DNA of 64,000 nt from Welwitschia mirabilis (taxonomy: Eukaryota > Gnetophyta > Gnetopsida > Welwitschiales). Of this stretch, positions 10,434-21,889 are shown one piece after another. Below the pieces are notes generated by a model. It was not told where the DNA came from. It searched no databases and worked only from the letters and a program-made list of their open reading frames with translations. Numbering within the stretch: the stretch's first letter is position 1; each line of letters begins with the position of its first letter. The stretch is taken from the NCBI GenBank assembly GCA_051453625.1, contig JBOZIK010000001.1, forward strand, positions 223,327,221-223,391,220. Direction: 5' to 3'. The translations under genes were made by a program, and so were the position numbers.

Positions 10434-10840
10434 CACTACATAATTCTAAAACTACGATTTTTTATTAACCATAGTAAAAAAAGGTTACCAAAGATATTTT
10501 AGTGTAACCACTATTATATAACATTCATACTTTATTAGTTTACACCTGTAGTTTGTCAACTAAATCATATATCAAATACTATGGTTGAATTGGAACCATA
10601 GTAAAATGTTAGAGGTTTACCGTGGTTTTGTTGTAACTATTGTAACATTTCAACGTATCATATGGAGTAGTTTTTGGTGTTCTTTGAAAGAGGTTAATAA
10701 CTATCATTATTGTTGCATAGCAATTTCGATAGCAATTCTGATGAAATCATATGTGGTGGTTCCGAAAAACCATCACAATATGATTATGCAATAGTATCAT
10801 TAAATTCAGTGATGGTTTGTAATTACAGGAAGACAAGTAA
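10434..10840. mobile_element. Possible CACTA-like terminal region with subterminal inverted motifs
   Basis: CACTACATAATTCTAAAAC at 10434 resembles the CACTA-plus-A-rich start of plant En/Spm-type transposons. The motif AACCATAGTA and its complement recur nearby (10468, 10577 and 10594 among others), as expected of subterminal repeats. A perfect 10-bp inverted pair (TACTATGGTT / AACCATAGTA, 7-nt loop) lies at 10577-10603. No matching terminal inverted repeat was found at the far end and no transposase was seen, so this is a tentative non-autonomous or truncated copy. Confidence 0.3.
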
Positions 10841-10905
10841 ATTTCTTGAAACTCTCTAACATAATTCCAACAAGGTTGATTTCCTACCAAAATTGTTCAA
10901 ATTTG

Positions 10906-11115
10906 TTAATGCCATTAGAGTTATAATGCCATGCATGTAAGAGTCCTTCGTTTACTATCAATGCTAACCATTAGAGCGAGTTATAATGCTTTGCATGTGT
11001 CAATCCTTCATTAATGCCGTTAGAGTGAGTTATAAGGCCATGCATGTGTTAGTCCTTTGTTAATGCCATTAGAGCAAGTTATAATGCCATGCATGCGTGA
11101 GTTCTTTGTTTACTA
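10906..11115. repeat. Four-copy degenerate tandem repeat, unit about 50 bp
   Basis: Four units share the pattern AATGCCATTAGAG - AGTTATAATGCCATGCATGT - AGTCCTTTGTTA and start near 10908, 10961, 11013 and 11060. They differ by small substitutions and a 4-base indel (CGAG). The palindrome ATGCAT occurs once per unit. Confidence 0.7.
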
Positions 11116-11119
11116 CCAA

Positions 11120-12005
11120 TTTTGAACATTGTCTAAATAACAACCTCACATTTCTAATTTTACTAAATGTTTATTACACCTTTATATAATGTTGTTGAAA
11201 GCCATTAGAAACCTTTGGATTTTACCCAAATGTTCCCTTTAGAAATGATTTTAAGGAGGATATGATCTAGTTATTCATTTGTTTGCTAAGTCAATATGAT
11301 TATTAGAGAAATTTAAGCTTACCAGATGAAGGGAACCATGATTATGTCAATGCTTTAACCATTCTTCAAGGTAGTCTAAATAAGAGAAAAAGATTGAAAG
11401 ATAACAAGCATAAATGGAAGCACTATAGAACAAAATCAAATCAAAATTTAAGAATAAAGGAAAATAATATCAAAGAAGAATAAATTTTGGAAGATCTAAC
11501 CAAATTAGACATTGTTTTCTCATTTTAATCTAAAGTGAAGGATGATGAAATCAACTTAGTAGGATTATAGCTAGAATTTCAGTTCCTTCTACCCACATGC
11601 AAATTTACATCTGTCTATAAAATGTTTAATGCATCAAGTTATCATTGATTTTGGGCGAAGGCATAGCAAAGTCCAAAAATGATAACGCAAATAATTGGGG
11701 TTTTGGTCATGTTTGCCATTTATGAGGTCACTGATGAAGTCATTCTCATCGTTCCTCCTTATTTTTTCTATATAAAGCAGAACCTCAACAGAATTTGAGC
11801 GCTTCACAACTGATTTCAGGCCGAGGGGTGATGGCATCCATAACCATTATATTTTCTTGATTTATATGCTTGTTTATAATCATATAAGAAGGGCGGGCAG
11901 TTCTAACTATAAAATTAAAGATGAATATTAATATGGAAATGTAAAGGCCAAAGAAGATACAGGAAGGGTGAAAAAACTATGGTGGGGGTGACGATGATGT
12001 TGTGT
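11120..12005. other. Region 3' of PRK, including its probable 3' UTR
   Basis: On the minus strand this is downstream of the PRK stop codon. About 11890-12005 should hold the 3' UTR; no canonical AATAAA is evident, only AT-rich near-matches around 11850-11880. A 67-codon minus-strand open frame at 11634-11837 (starting MPSPLGLKSVVK) has no recognisable family and may be chance. Confidence 0.4.
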
Positions 12006-13939
12006 TCATGCCTTGGCAGCAGTCTCAACAGGGGTTTGGGACTCAGTTGTGATTTGCTCATAGAGATCTCTGATCTTAAGACCCACAATGGTCTGGAAGA
12101 GGCCTGAGCCATTGTTGCTGCCTGGAAAGTCTGCATGTTTCAGCATTTGCTGTGTCACTTCTCCATAGAACTTTGTTGAAATGTTGCTCAGGTGTGACTC
12201 CACATATATCAGCTCATCCAATCTGTCAAACTGTCCGTCCATCTCCACCACTGAGACCTGTAAAAAAAAAAAAACCCCAAAATATCCATTTTACTACCAC
12301 CAGTGAGTCTTGGCTTTCAAAATTAGATGCTGGAACGCAGTAAGTCAATTTCAGAGAAAACTTTAGAAGTGGAATATTTATATAAGGATCTTGATTCGAA
12401 TATGAGAGCAGAGTTTAATTAAGTAACGGACCTCATTATCGTAGTAGGTATCAGGACCGTAGAAGAATTTGATGCCTGGATATGAACAGGTGAGCTTCCT
12501 TCCGCAAGGGATCCATGAAATGGTGGAGCCTTCATCAAAGAGATAGACTGGTTTGAAGTATTTGAGCCCTTCTTTCATCACCATTCTCACTCGCAGGATC
12601 TTGCCCTCGTTGTCTCCCGGGATGAGCTCCGTCGGCAGCACCTCAATCACCACGTCGGCATATTGCTTTTGTGGGTCTGCAGTTCACCAAAGTTCAGTAA
12701 CTTAGAAAGTAACCCAAAACTCTCTATTTTGTCATGCAATTGATGTCTTAAGAAAAAGCCATGCCTTCGATTAAGGAGACGGATGGGCATACCGATATAT
12801 GCATCGAAGTCTGGTTTTCTTGCCTCTATACTCGCCTTTATGCTTTCCAGGCTGTGTCCACGCTCAGCCATGTCACGCTGTATCAACACAGTGACCAAAC
12901 AATTCCTAAGTTTTCAACTGCATGAACCCTAAAGTTCATGAAGTAAGAGAATGATGCGTAAGACAACTAGAAATGGAACGTTTCATGAGATTTGTAGTAC
13001 ATGGTGAGGATTGTTAGGGTTTTTATGACTACTTTCTAAGTCTTCTTTGTTGCAGATCAGATTTTCTGCAACTTATACAAGCAATAGTTCATTATGGAAC
13101 GCTGGTGCCTTAATTACCCACCTTGGAGATACATAATGCCAATTTTTCTGCAGAGCATCTTAATTACTTATGAAAGCAGAAAAACTAAGAAAGAATATGA
13201 AAAAACGAACCTGAATTTTCCATGCAAATTTAACCTCACTGCTAATATCCAAGTAAATACTAAAGTCCAGAAGGTCCCTCACTCTGGCATCGAACCTGCA
13301 TTTAATTCAGCACATGACCCATAAAACAAACATCAGAAACCAATCATCATCTGAAAATCCGCAGACCAACCGAAGGCCAAAAAAGCAAACATACATGGGG
13401 TGGAGTCCCTCGATAACCAGGATCTTAGGAGGCACAATCTCCTCAGGAGGGTCCAACAGACCAGTGACATGATTGTAAATGGGTTTCATCACAGCCTTTC
13501 CATCCTTCAAAGCCTTAACCTGCTCAAACATGAGATCAAAATTATTAGCTCTGGGGTCGAGGGCAGTCACACTCTCCTTCTTCCTTCCGTTACGGTCAAG
13601 AGAGTGGTAGTCGTCGAGGCATATGACCGTGGTCGTATCACTGATGAGAGTATTCGAGTCAGGATTGCCACCCTTGGGTGGCTCTGCAGCGCCCCCGAAC
13701 ACACTGGTCAGCCTCCTCATGAAGGTGCTCTTCCCGCAACCAGAGTCGGCCGCCAGGCCAATCACGAGCGTCCGAGCTGCCCCTGCACTGCAGATGATGA
13801 CCGTCGATCTCCGGAGCGCCACAGCAGACCTCTTCTGAATGGTGAGCCCATTGATGTTGGAGGCCGAAAAGCTGCAGAAATGCGTTGGCACAAGAAGTTT
13901 CGGCGAAGTTGTTGAAGCAGACGCAGTCGGACACAGCAT
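12006..13939 (-). CDS. PRK: Phosphoribulokinase, chloroplast precursor (five exons)
   Basis: Phosphoribulokinase uses ATP to phosphorylate ribulose-5-phosphate to ribulose-1,5-bisphosphate, the CO2 acceptor of the Calvin-Benson cycle, in the chloroplast stroma. Exons (minus strand): 13939-13395, 13295-13211, 12877-12793, 12676-12432, 12257-12006 with TGA stop. All four introns (99, 333, 116, 174 bp) are GT...AG and the reading frame closes exactly, giving 403 residues, normal for plant precursors. Residues 1 to about 52 are Ser/Thr/Ala-rich, without acidic residues, and fit a transit peptide. The P-loop GLAADSGCGKSTF lies at 61-73. Regulatory Cys68 (in the P-loop) and Cys107 (VICLDDYHSLDR) are 39 apart, as in the thioredoxin-regulated pair Cys16/Cys55. 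A Walker-B-like LVIEGLHPM contains Glu177. The C-terminal pair Cys296/Cys302 (WIPCGRKLTCSYPG) also takes part in redox control and CP12/GAPDH complex formation. The C-terminus ends ETAAKA. I chose Met at 13939 because it gives a normal transit peptide; an in-frame upstream ATG exists at 14125. No defect is visible, so the gene is probably functional. Confidence 0.98.
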
Positions 13940-13941
13940 GG

Positions 13942-13970
13942 CTGCTTCTGCTTCTGCTTCTGCTTCTGCT
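13942..13970. repeat. Hexanucleotide microsatellite just upstream of the PRK start
   Basis: (CTTCTG)n, about four and a half units on the plus strand, which reads (GCAGAA) on the PRK strand, two bases before the ATG. If the upstream ATG is used it would encode an Ala-Glu repeat; otherwise it lies in the 5' UTR next to the start codon. Confidence 0.85.
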
Positions 13971-14084
13971 TTTTGTGGTCGTTTGTTTGTAAGAGAATTG
14001 ATGAAATGAATGACTGTATGAATTGGAGTGAGGAGGATCAGCAGGATCGCTTGGTTGAGGGATGAGAAGCTGTTATTTGAAGTG

Positions 14085-14104
14085 GATAAGGGGTGCCACG
14101 TGGC
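14085..14104. promoter_or_regulatory. G-box and I-box-like motifs upstream of PRK
   Basis: The 10-bp palindrome GCCACGTGGC at 14095-14104 contains the G-box core CACGTG bound by bZIP/bHLH factors. GATAAG (I-box core) lies at 14085-14090. This pair is typical of light-regulated photosynthesis genes. Both lie 145-165 bp before the annotated start, on the gene side of the TATA candidate, so they may sit in the leader. Function is inferred from motif and context only. Confidence 0.5.
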
Positions 14105-14151
14105 TGGAGAATAGGCCTCCGCCATGGATGAGAGGAAGGGCTGTGTGTGGC

Positions 14152-14158
14152 TAATATA
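14152..14158 (-). promoter_or_regulatory. TATA-box candidate for PRK
   Basis: TATATTA on the minus strand, 213 bp before the annotated ATG. Transcription from this box would start near 14120-14130, giving a leader of about 185 nt. There is no other good TATA candidate between it and the start codon. Confidence 0.4.
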
Positions 14159-14199
14159 TTCTTCTCTCATGACGCCACACATCCTTATCATCATCTTCG

Positions 14200-15380
14200 T
14201 AACTTTTTTTATTTTTTATTTTTTGCCAGTTGAGTCTTCTTTCGTGAGTGTTGTGTCTTTAGGGGGGAGTTTCATCCGGGACTCTCTTAAAAATTATGCA
14301 AACCAATGTCTCTAAGAGACAAAACTGTTGTTACTAAGAGTCTCAAATAGGGTCTATGGTTGTCTAAACATATCTTAAATTTTTAACTGTAAAATACACT
14401 TGAAAAACTTTCACAAGATGCATTTTAAAATGAGTTAAATATTATAATACTATATTTTAGGCTAGTTTAATTATACATACATATTTTGTATATTATATAT
14501 TGAAATTGAAACTGAAATCTTTTATTACATTATAAAACTCTAAGGATCTATTGAATTGAAGAAACGTATATGGTATAAACCTAAAAAAGGTTATCTATAA
14601 TTACCTGGAATTTTGGGTAATAATTAAAACAATTTAACCAAACTACGAGTGTTTATAGTTCATTTATTTTGTATGTTATTTAATGAAAGAAATTCAAGAA
14701 AGATATGATATTCATTCAACAACATTCTAATTGTAAATTTGACACCTCCACTCTTGTTAAGGGACCTGAGACCATTTACCTAATCTAATGTTGAAATAAT
14801 GAGATCTCATTCTTACCCAACTAATTTAAATCCATAGACCAAGAGGAATAATAGTTGTTAAATAAGTTGCCTTTGTAGAAATCCCCCTTTAATGTTTTTA
14901 AGTAAAATTGTTTAATAAATTTTGTGTCTTCCTTTAATATTGTTCAAATAAACTTGCTTCTTTCATTTTGTGTTTTCTCAAATCTTTTGAAGTGCTTTTG
15001 TTTAATAATTGTTCAAAATTGTTTTGAATTATAATGAAAAATTTATTCTTGAATGTTTGGCTTTTGAAGCCACATTTTTCCTTGATAAATTCAACCTTTT
15101 TCTTAAGCCACTTGAAATGATCTCTTACAAAATTTATCATCATTAGAATTTAATATATTGTGAACACACATTATAAACTAACAAAAAGATTCTAGCTCTA
15201 AAGGGATTAATTCAACTTCAATAAGCATAGTATCATACAGAATTTAGTTTGTTATCTTAAACTGTTTTAGTAATAACTATTTTCAGACTTCCTTTATTTT
15301 GTTTGAATGTTTATCCACTACTCTAAGGCCTTAAACAAAATAACCATCCAGAATTATTGGTTGAACAACAATGCAAAGAG
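14200..15380. other. AT-rich region upstream of PRK
   Basis: No gene recognised. A 69-codon minus-strand open frame at 14934-15143 (Lys-rich, MMINFVRDHFKWLKKKVEF) has no family I know. It may belong to the LINE-like remnant that follows. Confidence 0.4.
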
Positions 15381-15399
15381 GTTGTTTACAAAATTTCAG

Positions 15400-16100
15400 T
15401 ACAAAATTACCTTTTTTTAATATTTATTTTTCAAAGCAAATAAGGTTTTCATATCATTAGTGGTCCTTTAAGTGATGCAATTATTACATTTATAATTATT
15501 AGAACATTCCAAGCACAAGTTATAAAAGAAATAGTTTCCTTTCCTATTTAAGAAAAAAAATTCAATATCATGCATGGTGTAAATCATAACTTTGGTTTTT
15601 TGTAATATTTAATTTTGATTCCAAATTAAATGGAAAGGTTTATCAAAAAAATATGTAGTATATGTTATAGGCTTTTCTTCGTTTTAGAAATCAATTCAAC
15701 ATCATTTGCATAGAGTAAATAGTAAACAAGATCATTCTCTATTCATATAGAATGATTAGGGAAGATTTCATTTATCAAATCCCTTATTTATATAATAAAA
15801 ATTTTAAAAATTGTAAGAAAGAGAGCTTTCTTACCTAAGATGGGTACGTACTTGTTTATACAAGTTCTAAAGGATCAAATATTTTGTAAGCACTACCAAA
15901 GTTTATTCTTGATGACTGAATCATATGCTTTAATGAAGTCCATAACATAAATGAATATCTTTATTTAAACCTTTACCTTCATTAATATGATTATTCAAGG
16001 TGATAACATGATCTACTAGGACATGAAATTGGTGGAAGATCACTTGAGGTATTTCATGAAGTTTATTTCCCTTTTCTGATTCACCATTCTTTATTTTAAT
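15400..16100 (-). pseudogene. LINE-type reverse transcriptase remnant
   Basis: Minus-strand translation from about 16080 downward reads VDHVITLNNHINEGKGLNKD, then LCYGLHKAYDSVIKNKLW. This corresponds to the non-LTR reverse transcriptase block in which a VDHI-L stretch is followed by FVDFKKAFDSVPRDKLW; the catalytic Asp of FVDF has become Gly-Leu. Weaker similarity continues toward 15650, ending in a degraded active-site box. Stops and probable frameshifts are numerous. This copy belongs to a different lineage from the LINE at 51.5-57.5 kb, because the block is in the style of KAFDSVPRDKLW rather than AKAYDRVSW. Confidence 0.5.
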
Positions 16101-16610
16101 GATACCTTAGGATTTTTCAAAAGAATTAATTATTATAATTAATATGTAATTATTTAAATATAATTTATTTCCCTTCTTATAGAATATAATAATCTTGTTA
16201 ATACTCAATTCTTATTTAGAAAGAAATGTATACATTTGTTATTTTTTAACTTATACAAAATTATTAAATTGTGTAAAAAAGTTTATGTAATAATATCATA
16301 TATAATATATAATCATATAAACCATGATCTACTATATAACACACACATACATGCACACACATGCTTCAAGATCATAGCATGATCTGTTATAAAATGAAAT
16401 TACTCATAGCCCACTTGAGATACTTCATAAAGTTTATTTTCTTCTACCCATCTACCATTTTATGGTTTAATAATAGTTCTTAGGAGTTCTAAAAAATGAT
16501 TATTGAATATAATCAATACTAATTATTTAAATTTGATCTATTTTCCTTCTTAAATAATATAACATCTTTGTTAATACATCATTCTTATTTGAAAAGCATT
16601 GTAGGAAAAA
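16013..16610. repeat. Diverged direct duplication of about 220 bp
   Basis: The segment about 16013-16235 (ataacatgatctac, acttgaggtatttcatgaag, cttcttatagaatataat) recurs at about 16375-16610 (atagcatgatctgt, acttgagatacttcataaag, cttcttaaataatataac) in the same order with many changes. Both copies carry the 5' edge of the LINE-like coding block, so this is an old segmental duplication or two overlapping element copies. Confidence 0.6.
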
Positions 16611-16621
16611 CTCAATCATGC

Positions 16622-16622
<1 letters not shown>

Positions 16623-16659
<37 letters not shown>
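16623..16659. repeat. (CA)n microsatellite
   Basis: An uninterrupted AC/CA dinucleotide run of about 36 bases. A shorter imperfect CA-rich patch lies at 16340-16365. Confidence 0.95.
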
Positions 16660-16660
<1 letters not shown>

Positions 16661-19318
16661 CTTATACAAACATAAAATCCTCAAATTACTCTCATACATT
16701 AAATTGGAAAAATCAAAAGAATAATTTAGTTCATTATATTTAGTAATTTCAAGAAGAGATTTATAAACACAAGTCAATAGATTATTTAGATAACTTTAAA
16801 AAAAAAAATTCTTAAAAGATTTTTCATCTTTTATGAAAGTGAAAGTCATTTTACTAGTTTTAAAGTAAAAAACATTAAATGGATTCAAGACGGTAATGCA
16901 AATTTTATATTTGTCTTACATATATGCAACAAAGTGAAAAAAATTCTATCTAATTTCTTTTCTTAAAAATGAAGGAAATTTCTTTTTGTAAGGCAGATTC
17001 ATCTTTGTATCTTCAAATTCTACATATAATATTTTATTAAAAATCCATTTAGAACTTGACATCAAATGTGTCTCCTTTTGTACAAGAATAAATTAATCCT
17101 CATATGTGCTCAACCAAAAGAGTAAATAATTCTATGCTACTTTGTCTAGTGTTGTTATTTAGGAGAAATAGTCTAATCCTATCTTTCTTGCCTATTAAAT
17201 GTTTTCTCATGATTCGATGATATATTGTCTATATGTTATAATAGTTTTGGTGAAGTTGAAGTTAGAGAGTAAATGGACTTTTCCTAAAGCTTCATCTATA
17301 TTATTGTAAATTCTAATAGGCTTAAAATGTTTTAAGTATTTTTCTTTCAAATTACCATCATGCATGGAAAATCCTTTAGACTCAATAATGAAGTGATGCA
17401 TTAAGTGGATATAAAGCAAAAATAGAAAGAAAAGCAAAAAACCAAACTATCAGACATACAATATAAAAGAGTAACAGTGATGAAATTACTCATATGACCT
17501 AGGAAAAATGTAAGAGCATAAGATTCATAGGAATATAGGGCATGATTCTTTAAATTTATAGAGTTTTCCTCTTTAACTAAGAAAAAGGTAGAATAAAATT
17601 GTTATCTTTTCCTTTTATAGAATAATTTTGCATATTTCACTTTGACAATTAAAACAAATTTGAAGTTTCAATTGATTTTTCTTTTATTCAATTTGACAAG
17701 TTTATTTAATGTCAAATTGTATGAAACATGCAATATAGAGTTTAGAAACTCTAAATGTAAAGTATACCTCTATATCTTTTATTAAAGAAAGGTAAATGGA
17801 GTGGTGTCAACATTGTTTCATCGAAATAGTATTTTAGGAAGCAAGAAGGATAAAAGTGGACCTTGTTATTTCCTTATGGAATAAGGTATGTCTTCTTATA
17901 GCTTTTTGACCTTTGAGATAAACACTTCAATATTTGATGAAGTTCATATCCATTCATTAAGAATAACATGATGTCAATAATACTACTAATTTCACAATTT
18001 CATAGATTCATCACTACGTGTTTTAGTAGATGTTTGTAAAACATCTCTAACATCCTTGCTTCATATATCCTATAAATATCAATTTGATTGTTTTGATGTT
18101 CTACAAAATACAATTGTACTGATTTAAGAGAATAAGAGATTTCTTTCTTATCCTTTAATTCTTTGTGGTATTTTAGTGCTTTATAGGTGGAAATCTTACT
18201 TTCGATCTTCTTGATTTATATTTCCATATTGTTGGTCTGTCTCTTTAGTTTTATCAACTAGAATTGTAAGGCATCAATCTTCAATATGATCATCTTTCAT
18301 TTTGTATGAAACAAAAATCATAAATGTTATAAGAACTTTTTTCTTTTGGGATTAGTTGTTTTCACTTCTATAATTTTGATGCCTTATTAATGGATGACAA
18401 TATACTTTACTTCCTTTCTTCTTATAATTCTGATTTTAGATAAGTCATTATGATGTCAATTCAATTCATAATTATGCCTTTTTACCATTATTAGTTAATA
18501 AAATAAGTGAATTTATTTTTATTTATTAATAGTTACAACCATCTATAGTAAGTTCTTTTGAATTTTTATTAAAGAACCTCTTTTCATACTCTTCCTTTTA
18601 TTGATGAAATTATCAACTTCTAAACTTAAAATTTTTTTAGGTTTGGATTTATTATTTTATAACTTTAACCTTTAGTTCTAAATTTGATGTTTCATCATGT
18701 TCTTCTTTAGGTTGGAACATTTAACTATAATATCTTATTAGAAAATTAACTACATATAAGCATGACAAGGCACAAAAATGCTCTATTAACATGTTATGAA
18801 TTGGTGAAAAAGTAGTTTAAGTAAAGTAATAAAGATTTAAGTTGATTTATAATAGCAAAGAATAAGAAGTAAAAGGGAAAAACTAAACTATGTATTAAAT
18901 GAAATGTTTTAATAATGAATAATTAAATAATTAATAATAAAATAATGAATCATCATTACAAATAATATTTCATGATTGTATTTAGGTATGTGGTTCTTAA
19001 ATATATCACCTATCTAAATCTTTAACTTAAGCTTATGTAACTTAGTATTTTATTGTACTAATGTATTGATGTTAATGTTCTTCTTCTTCATATTTTGAAA
19101 TAAATGATTTCATCTTTATACCATGTTTTATTCGTAGGAAAGACTGCATCTTTTGGATATGAGATGAAAAATATTATTTCATGTTTTATTAACTAAGTTA
19201 ACAATTGTTTTATCAATTATGTTAACTTGCTAATAGTTGGAGTGAAAGATCTTTGTCTTAGTGATCTTCCTTCTCTCCTTCTTATTTCTCTTACTAATAT
19301 TGACTTTTTGATATACCA
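16660..19318. other. AT-rich region without recognised gene
   Basis: Both strands are full of stops. One minus-strand open frame (17207-17437, about 76 codons, with LKHFKPIRIYNNIDEALGK) shows no recognisable family. The base bias and stop density look like decayed retroelement sequence that cannot be classified by eye. Confidence 0.4.
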
Positions 19319-19478
19319 ACTTTTATTTTAGATGCATAATCTAATTTTTCATGATCCTTTACTCTAGTGATCTATCTATTTATAATAAAATCAATATGTT
19401 AACTTTTCTTTTAGATGCCTAATCTTATCATGCTTCTTTACTTTAGTGATCTGTCTATCTATAATAAAATCAATACCT
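19319..19478. repeat. Two-copy tandem duplication, unit about 75-80 bp
   Basis: Both halves contain CTTTTnTTTTAGATGCnTAATCT, then ctttactytagtgatctrtctat and a shared tail ataataaaatcaatay. The second copy has lost several bases and carries scattered substitutions. Confidence 0.65.
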
Positions 19479-19479
19479 T

Positions 19480-21880
19480 TGTCGTTCCACCCTTCAATGT
19501 CTAAGGGCTTACTATCACTTACAAACCTAAGGATGCTATTAATAAGGAGAGGAAGAAGAGGTATATTTTTGTATTACATCTTGCATCTCTTATGAGATTG
19601 AAAAACAACTTAGATGCATTAAAAGACTCTTCATTTCATATAATAGAAATAAGGGCTAAGTAAGAAGAATAATCGTTTAAGGCATGAAAAGATGGACATA
19701 TATTTCTAATCATAAATCTAAACAAAGCTAGTTGATTTTTAATAAATAGCAGCATGGCAAAGATTTTTTGTTTTCCTATTAGGATCATATTCTACATATA
19801 GTGTATTACATAATTTTGCTAAGTCTTTCTTTAAATAATAAGATGATAACTATATTTGACAAAGAAACAGATCTTATAAAAAACATAAAAGTAATGAAAA
19901 TTTACACTCTTTTTACCTTATTGCAAGATCTTAAGATTTCATTTATCCTTCATCTTTAACATCTCCTTCTTGCTTTGTAGATTATTCATTATGAAAAACA
20001 TATAAATTTTTATAAACTCTTTTCAACTTATTAGGAAAATATTTGTTTAATATTTATTAAAGAAGGCTTCTTCATTCTCTCTCTTATGTTCTCTAGATAC
20101 ATAGACATGCANNNNNNNNNNNNNNNNNNNNNNNNNNNNNNNNNNNNNNNNNNNNNNNNNNNNNNNNNNNNNNNNNNNNNNNNNNNNNNNNNNNNNNNNN
20201 NNNNNNNNNNNACATGCATTATTATAAAAATTATTGAAAATGCATCCTTAATAATGAATTCTCTTATTTTCATATACATTTTAGCTTGAATCAAATGTGC
20301 TTTAGTGAAAAGAAATGGTAGAACTGATAAAATAAATGACGATGCCAATCTATTTAATGAAAAAGAAAATGAAAATACACGAATGCTAGTGTAGGCAAAG
20401 AAAAATAAGTAGGCACACACAACTTTATAACAAAATGGAAGTTTAAGGATCTATATTTATAGATGTAAGGATGATTTTAGACCATTTATTTCTAAGTTTT
20501 AATGAATGGATGTAATCTATTATGAATGGATTAATCTGAAACAAAAGTGTGTTTTTTAATAAGAAATGACTTGAATAGGAATCTATAATTTACTTTATTT
20601 TCATTTTGCTTCTTCAGCTATGATTTTTGGCATTGATTACTCATATGATTAAAGACTAAATATAAAATTTAATTATTTCTTATACCTAGGTTTCTATATC
20701 AACTCATAATCATCAAAGAAACTCACTCATATGATATTAATCAAGTATAGTTCCTAATTATTATTATTGCTAAGGTAAAAGTGTTTCCTTCTATTGAATA
20801 AATAAAATAAAGAAAAAGTAACATAAGTTTGTTATCTTAATGAAATTAAGGAAGCTTATATTTTATGAATTTATGATGACTAAGACGTTGAACTAGAGGT
20901 AATAATATTTACTCATGGTTCCTAATTTATACGATATTATTGTTTACTTACATCATCCCTCTAGGTTCACCACTAACATGAAAGAATGATTTTCTGAAAG
21001 AAAGAAAGTTCCCCCAAAATTAAATTTAACTCTATTTGGCTTATGGGTATTTCAACTAATAGGTATTCCCTAATATTTCATAAATTATTCAAGGAAAAAA
21101 TACAAGTAAAACATAAATAAAGTGATGAAAAAAATATGTAAGAGGCTTACATGATCTTCAGTATTAGATATTCAATCTCCTAAGATGAAAATGTTACTAA
21201 TGTTAACTAAGTCTTCATATATTATTTAGTTATTTTCCATACTAACAAACCATTTTTCATGGGTTTTGATTTTTTAAAACTAATATAACTGGTACACTCT
21301 TATGCTATAAAATCAGTTTTGGTAAGTAGTTACTAATAAAGACTTAGCGATATATCTCCATCTCATAGGAAGATATTAGAGTATTGGGGTTTTTACCATC
21401 ATATTTGTCTTTAGTTATAGAGTATATTTTGACCATATATTGCATAGTCTAGTGTAGAATAAGATAACTTCAAAATGTCTAGCGAATAATTAATACATAT
21501 AATGAATAACACAAGGAGATGAAATTTACTATGCTAGTAGAGAGATTTCCCAAATTAATCAAAAGCTAATTAAACAACTAGTGAAATGTACCTAGGAGAA
21601 TAATTTCTTATAATTTATATAGGTAAATTATGTACTTGTTAAAAATATAGATATTAACAAATATTAATAGTTTAATCTTATAGCATTCAAATGTACTTTA
21701 TATAGGTCACCGATGTTTTTAAGCCTATAATTATAGTTTCAGGGGATATGATCAAAGTCATGGCTTATGGAATAGACTGATGAAAATTTTTAAGTCTTTA
21801 ACCATTAACTTCGAAAGAATTATTATCCTTAAGTCTTAGAATCTTAATAACACCATGAAGTAATACGTTTAAAACTAAAA
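19480..21880. other. AT-rich region, one short gap, no recognised gene
   Basis: It contains a 100-base N-gap at 20112-20211 with only a 7-base repeat (acatgca) at its edges. No protein domain was recognised. The last 600 bases may be the non-coding 3' part of the minus-strand gypsy element whose integrase follows. Confidence 0.4.
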
Positions 21881-21889
21881 CTAAACTAG

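Noticed and set aside
11634-11837. 67-codon minus-strand frame below PRK as a small gene
   Set aside because: No family, no clear start context or splice signals; more likely 3'-flanking sequence.
11915-12136. Minus-strand 73-codon frame at the end of PRK
   Set aside because: Out of frame with the PRK last exon, and rich in residues typical of off-frame translation.
13400-13915. Plus-strand open frame of 171 codons
   Set aside because: It lies opposite PRK exon 1 and has no domain of its own; it is the antisense shadow of a strongly coding exon.
13659-13934. Minus-strand 91-codon frame overlapping PRK exon 1
   Set aside because: It is a frame-shifted reading of the same exon; the PRK frame contains the P-loop and cysteines.
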